DNA from: Rhodococcus sp. IEGM 1381
Lineage (GTDB): Bacteria; Actinomycetota; Actinomycetes; Mycobacteriales; Mycobacteriaceae
Assembly: GCF_030056795.1 (NCBI RefSeq)
Contig: NZ_JASHKQ010000001.1
Location: 1,922,001-1,986,000, forward strand
Length of the DNA stretch: 64,000 nt
Direction of reading: 5' to 3'
The notes under the pieces are model-generated. The model saw only the letters and a list, made by a program, of their open reading frames with translations. It was not told the DNA's origin and ran no database searches. Below, piece by piece: positions 51,717-61,031 of this stretch. How positions within the stretch are numbered: position 1 is the stretch's first letter; every line of letters begins with the position of its first letter. Position numbers and translations under genes: made by a program.

Positions 51717-52967
51717 CTACCAGGGTTTACCGGCCAGGTTTCGCGTCGCGAGAGCTCGTTGTACCGCTGAGGTGAGCTCGGCCGACGAACCGACCAGGGC
51801 GTCGTCGGTGCACACGAGCGAGAGCGTGTAGTTGCCGTTCATTCGAGAGATGTAGGTCGACATTCTGATGGTGGACACTGCGTCCGACGTATTCGGGTGG
51901 ATCGCCCGAGTGGCCAGCCCACACGATCGGTGGGGACCGAGGGTGGTAACGGCTCTCGGGATATCGCCGATGTTGGAGCACAACACTTCTCCGCGTCCCG
52001 GTGTCGACGTCAGTTTCGCGGCGATGCGGTGGGGGAGCAGCTGGACGATCTCCGGTGGATAGCCGGCCGGCGCTCCGACGGGAGCTCCGAATGCGGCCTT
52101 GCAGGCGATCCGGATGTCCGCGGGCGAGTCGTCTCCACGGACGGCGACGGTGGCCATGCCGATCGAGTTTGCATCACCGGATCCGGTGCGGAAGGGGATG
52201 TCGACGGTCATGGCGGGTGAGCCGAGTTCTCTCATCGCGGCAGCCACGACGGAGACGAACAAGGAATTGGCCGAACCGCCGACACTCTTTGCCGCCGAAT
52301 CCCATTCCTCGGCATCGACGTCGACGATGACCGCGTACATCTGCCGAGCCCGGTGCGGGGCGACGCCACCGGTGTCGGCGGCGGTGAACGCACGTAGTTC
52401 GGCGCGGGCCTTCTTGCTGACCCACAACTTTGCCGTCGCTGCGATGGATCGAACGAGGACGGTCAGGATCATCGTGATCGAGTCCCTGGCATCCGAGCCA
52501 GGGCGCGGGACGGGCGCGGGTGTTGTGCCGCCGGAGAATGCCTGTGCGGCAGCATCTATGAGACCTCGCGCGTCTGCCAGTGCGTGCGAGCACACCAACG
52601 ACACCACGGTGCCACCGGGTGCGAGGGGAGTGGCCGTCAATCGCCAACCGGGGCCGTACTGCGGGTCGAGTGGAACGTCGGCCTGCGAATCGGCCCATCC
52701 GATGATGTCGTCGACCGGCTCGGTGCCGTACACGAGCGGAAGCGACTGCGGTGAGATGTCCCAGCGGAGTCGGGCACCGGGTATGCGGGGCTTGCCGACT
52801 CGGCGGCCGAGTTGCCCGACGGCCAATTCGCGGTGTACCCGGGCGAGTTCTTGCTTGTCCACCGTCTCGGTCGTACGCCAGATACCCTGCAGTGCAATGG
52901 GTATGCCATATCCACGATGGGTGCGGAGGAAGATCTCGTCGATCACCGACAGGCGCGTGGAGATCAC
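51717..52967 (-). CDS. Condensation/WS-DGAT-like acyltransferase
   Basis: This 416-residue protein resembles the wax-ester synthase/diacylglycerol acyltransferase or condensation fold: SLVCSHALADARG carries the HxxxD motif (with Ala instead of the usual Gly after Asp), and a C-terminal block VLCSNIGDIPRAVTTLG matches the second half of WS/DGAT proteins. It probably transfers an acyl group from acyl-CoA. It starts at a GTG overlapping the stop of the enoyl-CoA hydratase by four bases, so the two form an operon. Alternative: a PapA-type polyketide acyltransferase. Confidence 0.6.
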   Translation of the reverse strand: MISTRLSVIDEIFLRTHRGYGIPIALQGIWRTTETVDKQELARVHRELAVGQLGRRVGKPRIPGARLRWDISPQSLPLVYGTEPVDDIIGWADSQADVPLDPQYGPGWRLTATPLAPGGTVVSLVCSHALADARGLIDAAAQAFSGGTTPAPVPRPGSDARDSITMILTVLVRSIAATAKLWVSKKARAELRAFTAADTGGVAPHRARQMYAVIVDVDAEEWDSAAKSVGGSANSLFVSVVAAAMRELGSPAMTVDIPFRTGSGDANSIGMATVAVRGDDSPADIRIACKAAFGAPVGAPAGYPPEIVQLLPHRIAAKLTSTPGRGEVLCSNIGDIPRAVTTLGPHRSCGLATRAIHPNTSDAVSTIRMSTYISRMNGNYTLSLVCTDDALVGSSAELTSAVQRALATRNLAGKPW

Positions 52968-53728
52968 GGACTCGGGGTGCCGTGGCGTCCCGCGCCCGAG
53001 ACGAACCTGCTCGCGCCGGAGAGCGCGTCGGCGGTGATCGAGATGGCACCGTGCCGAAACTCGTTTCTCAGCGCGGACTCTTCGTCCATGCCGTCCTGTT
53101 CGAGGACGGACAGCCGATCCTCGCGCATGCAGGTCTGGGGCAGCAGAGCGAGTTCGGCGGCCAAGGCCTCGGCTTCCGAGCGGGCCCGCCCCACCGGAAC
53201 GACTCGGCTGATCAGCCCGATGTTCAGAGCTTCCTGTGCATCGACGGCGCGACCGGTGAGGATCATGTCCATCGCCCGACCGGTACCGATGACGCGCGGC
53301 AATCGCACTGTGCCGCCGTCGATCAACGGAACACCCCACCGGCGGCAGAACACGCCGAATGTGGCGTCGTCCTCGGCGATGCGTAGGTCGCACCACAGTG
53401 CCAGTTCGAGTCCGCCTGCGACGGCGTACCCGGAGACCGCCGCGATGACCGGCTTGGACAACCGCATTCGCGTCGGACCCATCGGGCCGTCACCGTGTTC
53501 GGTCGCGTGGTTCGAGCGGGTTGTGCCGAGCGCCTCGAGGTCGGCTCCCGAGCAGAACGTGCCACCCTCGCCCCACAGCACCGCCACCGATGCGGCCTCG
53601 TCGGCATCGAACTCCTCGAAAGCCTGAGTCAGCTCTTGGGCGGTGGGGCCGTCGACGGCGTTCCGCACCTCCGGGCGCGACAGAACAATTGTGGTGACGG
53701 GGCCTGATCGTTCGATCCGTACCGGCAT
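52964..53728 (-). CDS. Enoyl-CoA hydratase/isomerase (crotonase family)
   Basis: This 254-residue crotonase has the oxyanion-hole segment GGTFCSGADLEAL near residue 57, the catalytic-region AVAGGLELALWCDLRIA with Glu, and CRRWGVPLIDGGTVRLPR where many hydratases carry a second Glu; here it is Asp. It acts on enoyl- or 3-hydroxyacyl-CoA in fatty-acid or related catabolism, with exact specificity unknown. It is divergent from the TetR gene, with the predicted operator 30 bases upstream of its start. Confidence 0.85.
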   Translation of the reverse strand: MPVRIERSGPVTTIVLSRPEVRNAVDGPTAQELTQAFEEFDADEAASVAVLWGEGGTFCSGADLEALGTTRSNHATEHGDGPMGPTRMRLSKPVIAAVSGYAVAGGLELALWCDLRIAEDDATFGVFCRRWGVPLIDGGTVRLPRVIGTGRAMDMILTGRAVDAQEALNIGLISRVVPVGRARSEAEALAAELALLPQTCMREDRLSVLEQDGMDEESALRNEFRHGAISITADALSGASRFVSGAGRHGTPSP

Positions 53729-53758
53729 GTCTGTGAACCCTACTCGAGTTCTCTTGCG

Positions 53759-53781
53759 TGAAGCAGCGAATCAGTGCTTCA
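53759..53781. promoter_or_regulatory. Palindromic operator at the TetR promoter
   Basis: TGAAGCA (53759-53765) and its exact complement TGCTTCA (53775-53781) are separated by nine bases. The right arm overlaps the TTCAAT -10 element (53778-53783) that lies seven bases before the tetR ATG. The site is centred in the 62-base gap between the divergent crotonase and TetR genes, as expected for an autorepressor that also controls its neighbour. Confidence 0.7.
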
Positions 53782-53790
53782 ATCCTTGGC

Positions 53791-54393
53791 ATGCCCTATC
53801 GCCGAACCCCCGCGGTGCAAGCCAGGCTCGACGCCGGCCGCGAGAAGCTGTTCGCAGCGGCCATCGAGGTGCTCTCGACGCACGGCTACGCAGGGCTGTC
53901 GATCGCGTCGGTCGCCGCGGCCGCGGGAGTATCCGCAGGCAGCGTCTATACCCACTTCGAAGGCAAGGCGGACCTGGTGGTCGCCATCTTCCGCGAGGTC
54001 TGCGGCCGCGAGGTCGCCGCCGTGGTCGCCGTTGCCGGGTACGGAAGCACGGCCGAGCGGGTGACGGCAGTGGTGGAGACCTTCGCCGGACGAGCCCTGA
54101 AGAACCGAACGATGGCGTACGCGCTGCTCGCCGAACCGGTGGATCCGGCCGTCGACGCCGAGCGGTTGGTTTTCCGGCGGAAATTCACCGAGGCATTCGC
54201 CGACGCGATCGCGGCAGGCATCGCCGCCGGAGAGATCCCCGAGCAGGACGCGGCGATCTCGGCAGCAGGTCTGGTCGGTGCCGTCGGTGAAGTGCTGGTC
54301 GGTCCGTTGTCTTCACACGAATCCAAGGATCCGGTCCCGGGTCTGGTCGCTTTGTCGTTGCGCGCGTTAGGAGTTCGAGATGGACACGCATGA
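53791..54393 (+). CDS. TetR-family transcriptional regulator
   Basis: This 200-residue repressor has an N-terminal helix-turn-helix: LFAAAIEVLSTHGYAGLSIA, VAAAAGVSAGSVYTHFEGKA. The C-terminal ligand domain (70-195) is Ala-rich. ATG at 53791 is leaderless, with TTCAAT seven bases before it and an overlapping palindrome. It overlaps the following acyl-CoA dehydrogenase gene by 14 bases. I infer it controls the acyl-CoA dehydrogenase and the divergent enoyl-CoA hydratase/acyltransferase operon, responding to an acyl-CoA. Confidence 0.88.
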   Translation: MPYRRTPAVQARLDAGREKLFAAAIEVLSTHGYAGLSIASVAAAAGVSAGSVYTHFEGKADLVVAIFREVCGREVAAVVAVAGYGSTAERVTAVVETFAGRALKNRTMAYALLAEPVDPAVDAERLVFRRKFTEAFADAIAAGIAAGEIPEQDAAISAAGLVGAVGEVLVGPLSSHESKDPVPGLVALSLRALGVRDGHA

Positions 54394-55996
54394 GGTATTC
54401 AATCAGGCAGTCGACCTGAGTCCGTACGACACATCCGCAGACACGTCGTTGCTCGACGGCCTGGCGCGGGCCGGTGGCGGCTGGGCGCTCGACGAGGTTC
54501 GGCAGCTGGGAGCCCTCGCCGGCGGAGCTGAGGCCCAGGACTGGGGGCGGCTCGCCAACGAGAACCCACCGGTGTTGAAGACTCACGATCGCTACGGTCA
54601 TCGCATCGACGAGGTCGAATTCCACCCGCACTGGCACGATTTGATGACCGTCGCCGTCGAGCACGGACTGCATGCCAGCCCCTGGACCGACGATCGTGTG
54701 GGTGCACATGTTGCCCGCGCCGCGAAGTTCTACGTCTGGGGACAAACCGAGGCGGGTCATATGTGTCCCATCTCGATGACCTACGCCGTCGTACCGGCGT
54801 TGCGGCACAACCCCTCTCTGGCAGCACAATACGAGCCGCTGTTGGCCTCGCGGGAATACGACTTCGGTCTGCGTGTGCCGTCCGAGAAACGTGGACTGAT
54901 CGCCGGTATGTCGATGACGGAGAAGCAGGGCGGATCCGACGTCCGCGCCAACACCACCACCGCCACCCCGTCGTCGGACGGGACGTATTCGATCGTCGGC
55001 CACAAGTGGTTCACCTCTGCGCCGATGTCGGACATGTTTCTCACCTTGGCGCAGGCACCGGGCGGGCTGTCGTGTTTCATGCTGCCGCGCGTCCTGCCCG
55101 ACGGCACCCGTAACCGAATGATGCTGCAGCGCTTGAAGGACAAGCTGGGCAACAAGTCGAATGCATCCGGCGAGCTCGAGTATCACGGGGCGACCGGTTG
55201 GCTCGTCGGCGAGGAGGGACGCGGCGTGCGCACCATCATCGAGATGGTCAACATGACCAGGTTGGACTGCGTCATCGGATCTGCGGCGGGAATTCGCAAC
55301 GCCACCGTCCGCGCGGTTCATCATGCCCGTCATCGAGCAGCGTTCGGCGCGCAGCTGATCGATCAGCCACTGATGCGAAACGTGCTGGCAGACTTGACCA
55401 TCGAATCCGAGGCCGCGACCGCCGCGATGATTCGCTTGGCGCAGGCTACCGACGGATCGGCCCGCGGCGACGAGCAAGAAAGTGCGCTGCGCCGAATCGC
55501 GTTGGCCATCACCAAGTACTGGGTGTGCAAGCGGGCACCGGCACATGCCGCCGAAGCCCTCGAATGTCTCGGCGGCAACGGCTATGTCGAGGAATCGGGT
55601 ATGCCTCGGTTGTTCCGCGAATCGCCGTTGATGTCGATCTGGGAAGGCTCCGGCAACGTTGCCGCACTCGATTCCCTGCGTGCGTTGGCACGGCAGCCGG
55701 ACAGCGTCGAGGCCTTCTTCGGTGAGATCGGCCAGGCGTCGGGCGTGGATTCTCGACTGGACGACGCCATCGCCCGCGTCGGCAAGGAGCTCTCCGATAC
55801 CTCCGACATGGAGTACCGGGCCAGGCGAGTCGTCGAGCTGATGGCTCTGACCTTCCAGGGTGCGCAGCTGGTGATGCACGGGAATCCCGCTGTGGCCGAT
55901 GCCTTCTGTGCCACTCGACTCGACCGCGACTGGGGCATCGCCTTCGGCACCCTGCCGACGGGAGTCGATACGGCGGCGGTGTTGGCTCGGGTGTGA
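54380..55996 (+). CDS. AidB-like acyl-CoA dehydrogenase
   Basis: This 538-residue flavoenzyme is of the long acyl-CoA dehydrogenase/AidB type, larger than the usual 380-400 residues. Features are AGMSMTEKQGGSDVR (FAD/substrate), VGHKWFTSAPMSDMF, the Arg-containing AVHHARHRAAFG and C-terminal CLGGNGYVEESGMPRLFRESPLMSIWEGSGNV. AidB binds DNA and FAD after alkylation; its relatives oxidise acyl-CoA. It overlaps the tetR gene by 14 bases and is cotranscribed with it. Confidence 0.88.
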   Translation: MDTHEVFNQAVDLSPYDTSADTSLLDGLARAGGGWALDEVRQLGALAGGAEAQDWGRLANENPPVLKTHDRYGHRIDEVEFHPHWHDLMTVAVEHGLHASPWTDDRVGAHVARAAKFYVWGQTEAGHMCPISMTYAVVPALRHNPSLAAQYEPLLASREYDFGLRVPSEKRGLIAGMSMTEKQGGSDVRANTTTATPSSDGTYSIVGHKWFTSAPMSDMFLTLAQAPGGLSCFMLPRVLPDGTRNRMMLQRLKDKLGNKSNASGELEYHGATGWLVGEEGRGVRTIIEMVNMTRLDCVIGSAAGIRNATVRAVHHARHRAAFGAQLIDQPLMRNVLADLTIESEAATAAMIRLAQATDGSARGDEQESALRRIALAITKYWVCKRAPAHAAEALECLGGNGYVEESGMPRLFRESPLMSIWEGSGNVAALDSLRALARQPDSVEAFFGEIGQASGVDSRLDDAIARVGKELSDTSDMEYRARRVVELMALTFQGAQLVMHGNPAVADAFCATRLDRDWGIAFGTLPTGVDTAAVLARV

Positions 55997-56007
55997 TGGC
56001 CGTTCGG

Positions 56008-56075
56008 GGATTTACGCCCCTCGTGGTAATCCACTCCCTCTGAACGGTGCGTCGATTACCGGTAGCGGCGTGGAT
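56008..56075. repeat. Imperfect hairpin element, copy A (3' end of the AbiEi-like gene)
   Basis: Left arm 56008-56034 (starting GGATTTACGCCCCTCGTGG, ending GTAATCCAC) and right arm 56051-56075 (GTCGATTACCGGTAGCGGCG...) are imperfect complements sharing ACGCC-CT-GGTAATC-AC. It contains the stop codon and last about 20 codons of the AbiEi-like gene. The same element type occurs upstream of that gene (copy B). Confidence 0.6.
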
Positions 56076-57052
56076 TTGGGTAGCGGCAGCTCGGTGAACC
56101 AACCACTAGGCGGGCCTTGCCGCAACGCGCGACGGTGCGCGGCCGACAACCGTTCAATCAACACGCTGGGGTTCGCGAGATCGCCCCAGCCGTAGCGGAA
56201 CACTGTCCGCCCCTGCTCGAGCAGGCGGTTGTGGCGCTCCTTCTCGGCCAGAACGGCGCGGCGCGGTTCGGCACCGTACTTGTACACTCCGTCGAACTCA
56301 CCGATCACTTCGCCGAGATCAGGAAACACGTGGTCCACCCGAGCGAGGAAGTCCCCGTTGTCGTCGTACACGGACTGATTGCACAGCACAGGCGTGACTG
56401 CTTCGAAGATCAAGCGCGCACGTGTTTCTCCGACACTGTCGCTTCGGTCCGACATCATCTCGACCGCACGTCGAGCACGTCCGATGCCGGTGCGGTGCTT
56501 GGCCGACATGATCGACTGTGCCAGCTCCACGTGCGTGACGCGAGCGTGTCTCAGGGCGTAGTCGCCTGTGCAGACGGCTTGCTCGAGCGGAACGGATCGC
56601 GCGATATCGACAATCGTCCGTGCGGGGTTGGTGACCGGCAGTGAGCCCGGTTGAAAGGTCTGCCGAGCGCCCGATGTGAGGTGGACCCACTCGTTGTCTT
56701 CGAGCGTGGTTCCGTGCAGCTCACGCCTACGGGTGCGCTTACTCGGATATCCCGCTCCGATTGTCATGTGTACCCGGTCGAGCGGGACGTTCCAGACGTC
56801 GAAGCCATGGATGACTGCCGCCGACACATGACTGAGGACCGCGCCGTCGACGGAATCGAGATAGGTGGCCTGGGCGAGAATCGCGTGTTGCTGCGGGCCG
56901 TCGAGCGTGCGGAGCACGTGGTCTCGCAGGTACCACCCTGGGCGAATTGCAACGATCGACCCTTGTGTTCGCGCGCGCCGTAGATCGTTGTCGGTGAAGC
57001 CCGCCCGGTGTGCGTCGGCGCGACTGAACAGCCCAGGTCGATCGAAGTCCAT
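56012..57052 (-). CDS. AbiEi-antitoxin-domain protein with DUF559-like nuclease-fold C-terminus
   Basis: This 346-residue protein has an N-terminal AbiEi winged-helix-type domain (about 1-100: LFSRADAHRAGFTDNDLRRA, GSIVAIRPGWYL), a middle linker and a C-terminal DUF559/Vsr-like domain with DHVFPDLGEVIGEFDGVYKY, then EKERHNRLLEQGRTVFRYGW. The acidic/Lys pattern suits a PD-(D/E)XK-type nuclease fold. Such genes are common and solitary in rhodococci and mycobacteria; no AbiEii toxin gene is nearby. Its last codons lie in hairpin copy A, and copy B lies before its start, so it may be a mobile or repeat-associated cassette. Function unknown. Confidence 0.8.
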   Translation of the reverse strand: MDFDRPGLFSRADAHRAGFTDNDLRRARTQGSIVAIRPGWYLRDHVLRTLDGPQQHAILAQATYLDSVDGAVLSHVSAAVIHGFDVWNVPLDRVHMTIGAGYPSKRTRRRELHGTTLEDNEWVHLTSGARQTFQPGSLPVTNPARTIVDIARSVPLEQAVCTGDYALRHARVTHVELAQSIMSAKHRTGIGRARRAVEMMSDRSDSVGETRARLIFEAVTPVLCNQSVYDDNGDFLARVDHVFPDLGEVIGEFDGVYKYGAEPRRAVLAEKERHNRLLEQGRTVFRYGWGDLANPSVLIERLSAAHRRALRQGPPSGWFTELPLPKSTPLPVIDAPFRGSGLPRGA

Positions 57053-57096
57053 GCCCGATTGGACGCAGCGGGAGCCTGTGCGGATCCATGTGCAGA

Positions 57097-57165
57097 AGAT
57101 TCACGCCCTCCGCAGCAATCTGCGCCCCGCGGGTGGGGTGTCGATTACGACGAAGGGCGTGGATC
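57097..57165. repeat. Imperfect hairpin element, copy B (upstream of the AbiEi-like gene)
   Basis: Left arm 57097-57128 and right arm 57135-57165 are imperfect complements (about 23 of 32 positions) around a CGCGGG loop, sharing ATTCACGCCCTCCG and the complement of GATCCACGCCCTTCG. The sequence resembles copy A in order and spacing. It lies between the AbiEi-like gene's start (57052) and the pgi stop (57179). Confidence 0.6.
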
Positions 57166-57178
57166 CGCGGACTGAGGT

Positions 57179-58828
<1,650 letters not shown>

Positions 58829-58902
58829 ACGAACCAACAGTAATGCGGTGCCGAGTCGCGCGCGCGTCGTTTGTCGTTTGCATCAGGCGCTGCGGAGGCA
58901 TC

Positions 58903-60363
58903 ATGGACGGTATGGACCAACGTGCATTGATCGAATCGATTCCGGCAAAACTGTGGATCGGCGGCAAGGCCGTCGACGCGGAGGGAGGCAAGACGTTCGC
59001 GGTGAACGATCCGGCGACCGGCAAGCCCCTGACCGAGGTGGCCGACGCATCGCCCGCCGACGCGATGAAGGCGCTCGACGCCGCCGCTGCGGCGCAGAAG
59101 AGTTGGGCGGCAACGCCCGCGCGCGAGCGCAGCGAGATCCTGCGAGCGGCCTTCGAGAAGGTCACCGAACGCGCCGACGACATCGCGCTGCTGATGACAC
59201 TCGAGATGGGCAAAGCACTCGCCGAGTCCAAGGCCGAAGTGAAGTACGGGGCCGAGTTCTTTCGTTGGTTCGCCGAGGAAGCAGTGCGCATCGGCGGCCG
59301 CTACACCCCGGCACCCGCGGGCAACGGTCGAATTCTCGTCACCAAGGCTCCGGTCGGTCCGGTGTTGGCGATCACCCCGTGGAACTTCCCGTTGGCGATG
59401 GGCACCAGGAAGATCGGGCCTGCTCTGGCTGCCGGCTGCACCATCGTGGTCAAGCCGGCCCGCGAGACCCCGCTGACGATGCTGCTGCTCGCGCAGATCT
59501 TCGACGAGGTCGGCTTGCCCGAAGGTGTGCTCTCGGTACTGACGACGTCGAAGTCCGGCGACGTCACCGGGCCGCTGCTGGAAGATTCGCGGCTACGCAA
59601 ACTCACCTTCACCGGGTCCACGGGCGTCGGCAAATCACTCGTCCAGAAGTCCACGACGAGGTTGCTGCGGACGTCGATGGAACTCGGTGGCAATGCCCCG
59701 TTCGTGGTGTTCGACGACGCGAACATAGACGACGCAGTGGACGGCGCGATGCTGGCGAAGATGCGCAACGGCGGAGAGGCCTGCACGGCGGCGAACCGGC
59801 TGCACGTGCACAACAGCGTTCGTGAGGAGTTCACCACCAAGTTGGTGGCGAAGATGTCCGAGATGAAACTCGGACCCGGCGTCGACCCCGACACCAAGCT
59901 GGGCCCGCTGATCAACGCAGACCAACTCGAGACCGTGCAGGAGCTCGTCGACGACGCAGTGGAGAAGGGCGCGACGGTCGCGCTGGGCGGTACCGCACCG
60001 GGCGGAGATGGGTACTTCTACCCGGCGACCGTGCTCACCGACGTTCCAGCGAAGGCCAGGATCCTGAAAGAGGAAGTGTTCGGCCCCGTGGCTCCCATCG
60101 TCGGCTTCGACACCGAACAGCAAGGTATCGACGCGGCCAACGCCACCGAGTACGGACTGGCGTCGTACATCTACACCGAGAACCTGGACCGCGCGCTACG
60201 GGTCGCCGACGCCATCGACAGCGGCATGGTGGGCGTCAACCGCGGAGTGATCTCGGACGCGGCAGCGCCGTTCGGTGGAGTCAAGGAATCCGGATTCGGC
60301 CGTGAGGGCGGATCCGAGGGCATCGAGGAGTACCTCGAGACCAAGTACATCGCATTGAAGTAG
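58903..60363 (+). CDS. gabD: Succinate-semialdehyde dehydrogenase-type aldehyde dehydrogenase
   Basis: This 486-residue NAD(P)-dependent aldehyde dehydrogenase has PWNFPLAMGTRKIGPALAAG, FTGSTGVGKSL (Rossmann), catalytic Glu in MELGGNAPFVV and nucleophile Cys in NGGEACTAANR, followed by EVFGPVAPI. The NPATG... ESGFGREGGSEGIEEYLETKY end is typical of succinate-semialdehyde dehydrogenases (GabD), which feed the TCA cycle from GABA. GGAGGC lies five bases before the ATG at 58903; an ATG nine bases further is possible. A terminator follows. The substrate is inferred from sequence style. Confidence 0.88.
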   Translation: MDGMDQRALIESIPAKLWIGGKAVDAEGGKTFAVNDPATGKPLTEVADASPADAMKALDAAAAAQKSWAATPARERSEILRAAFEKVTERADDIALLMTLEMGKALAESKAEVKYGAEFFRWFAEEAVRIGGRYTPAPAGNGRILVTKAPVGPVLAITPWNFPLAMGTRKIGPALAAGCTIVVKPARETPLTMLLLAQIFDEVGLPEGVLSVLTTSKSGDVTGPLLEDSRLRKLTFTGSTGVGKSLVQKSTTRLLRTSMELGGNAPFVVFDDANIDDAVDGAMLAKMRNGGEACTAANRLHVHNSVREEFTTKLVAKMSEMKLGPGVDPDTKLGPLINADQLETVQELVDDAVEKGATVALGGTAPGGDGYFYPATVLTDVPAKARILKEEVFGPVAPIVGFDTEQQGIDAANATEYGLASYIYTENLDRALRVADAIDSGMVGVNRGVISDAAAPFGGVKESGFGREGGSEGIEEYLETKYIALK

Positions 60364-60369
60364 AGCTAA

Positions 60370-60400
60370 CGGTTGGGCGTGCACACCGCGCGCCCAACCG
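60370..60400. terminator. Bidirectional hairpin between gabD-like and chorismate mutase genes
   Basis: CGGTTGGGCG (60370-60379) and its complement CGCCCAACCG (60391-60400) enclose 11 bases. The hairpin lies between the two convergent stops (60363 and 60410). Confidence 0.8.
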
Positions 60401-60409
60401 GAGGGTCGA

Positions 60410-60700
60410 TCAGTGTCCGAGGCGACCGCGACCGAGACGGAGCAGGAGCATGGCCAGCGTGTGGCCTTCCTGACCGAGGCTGCTGAAACGCTCGAGGACC
60501 TTCATTTCGCGGCTGTGCACCAGGCGCGGACCGCCGGAGGCCATACGGGTGCGGCCGATGATCTGCGAGACCTCGGAGCGACGCTTGATGGCCGTCAGGA
60601 TCTCGGCATCGAGGCGGTCGATTTCCTGCCGCAAATCGTTGATCTCGGCCTCGCTGGAAGGCACTGCAGTCTCTGAGTCGATCTTCGTCGTCATGGCCAT
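60410..60700 (-). CDS. Chorismate mutase (AroQ-delta type)
   Basis: This 96-residue helical protein has the AroQ core: EINDLRQEIDRLDAEILTAI, then KRRSEVSQIIGRTRMASGGP and RLVHSREMKVLERFSSLG, ending in LLLRLGRGRLGH. It converts chorismate to prephenate for Phe and Tyr synthesis. The C-terminal RLGRGRLGH, shared with M. tuberculosis Rv0948c, is needed for activation by DAHP synthase in that family. ATG at 60700 has GGAGAG about five bases upstream; a GTG 15 codons earlier would add poorly biased residues. Confidence 0.93.
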   Translation of the reverse strand: MAMTTKIDSETAVPSSEAEINDLRQEIDRLDAEILTAIKRRSEVSQIIGRTRMASGGPRLVHSREMKVLERFSSLGQEGHTLAMLLLRLGRGRLGH

Positions 60701-61031
60701 CGTCTCTCCTCGGGTCACATCTTGGATCGCTGCGTCGTCCGTCACCGTTACGCCTTTCGTATTCGGAACTGCATCACCTGGCGGCTCGGTTCCGGCTCGA
60801 ATTTCCTGTCCGGGCCTTCGAGCCCCCCGCCTGGAACCAGGGGCGTTGCGTCTATCGACAGGCTCCCGCACGTGTGGCCGAGGAGCGGCCGACCCGACGC
60901 AGGCGATGACGTACGGTTTTTTCGATCACCGATCCAGTGTGCCACGGGCCGACCGTCCTGAAAAGTCATCCGTCGAGGCCGGGACCACGCGATGTGGGTT
61001 TGTCGGTACGCGCCGGTAACCTGACCTGACG
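60701..61031. other. Divergent upstream region between chorismate mutase and pcrA genes
   Basis: 331 non-coding bases. A TAACCT (61017-61022) nine bases before the pcrA ATG is its likely -10. Around 60828 a CCTGG-AA-CCAGG palindrome and further GC-rich hairpins could shape the chorismate mutase leader. I see no riboswitch or T-box and no additional gene. Confidence 0.5.

Noticed and set aside
56012-57052. Type IV AbiE toxin-antitoxin system
   Set aside because: Only an AbiEi-like domain is present; no AbiEii nucleotidyltransferase gene lies within reach, and the C-terminus is DUF559-like instead.
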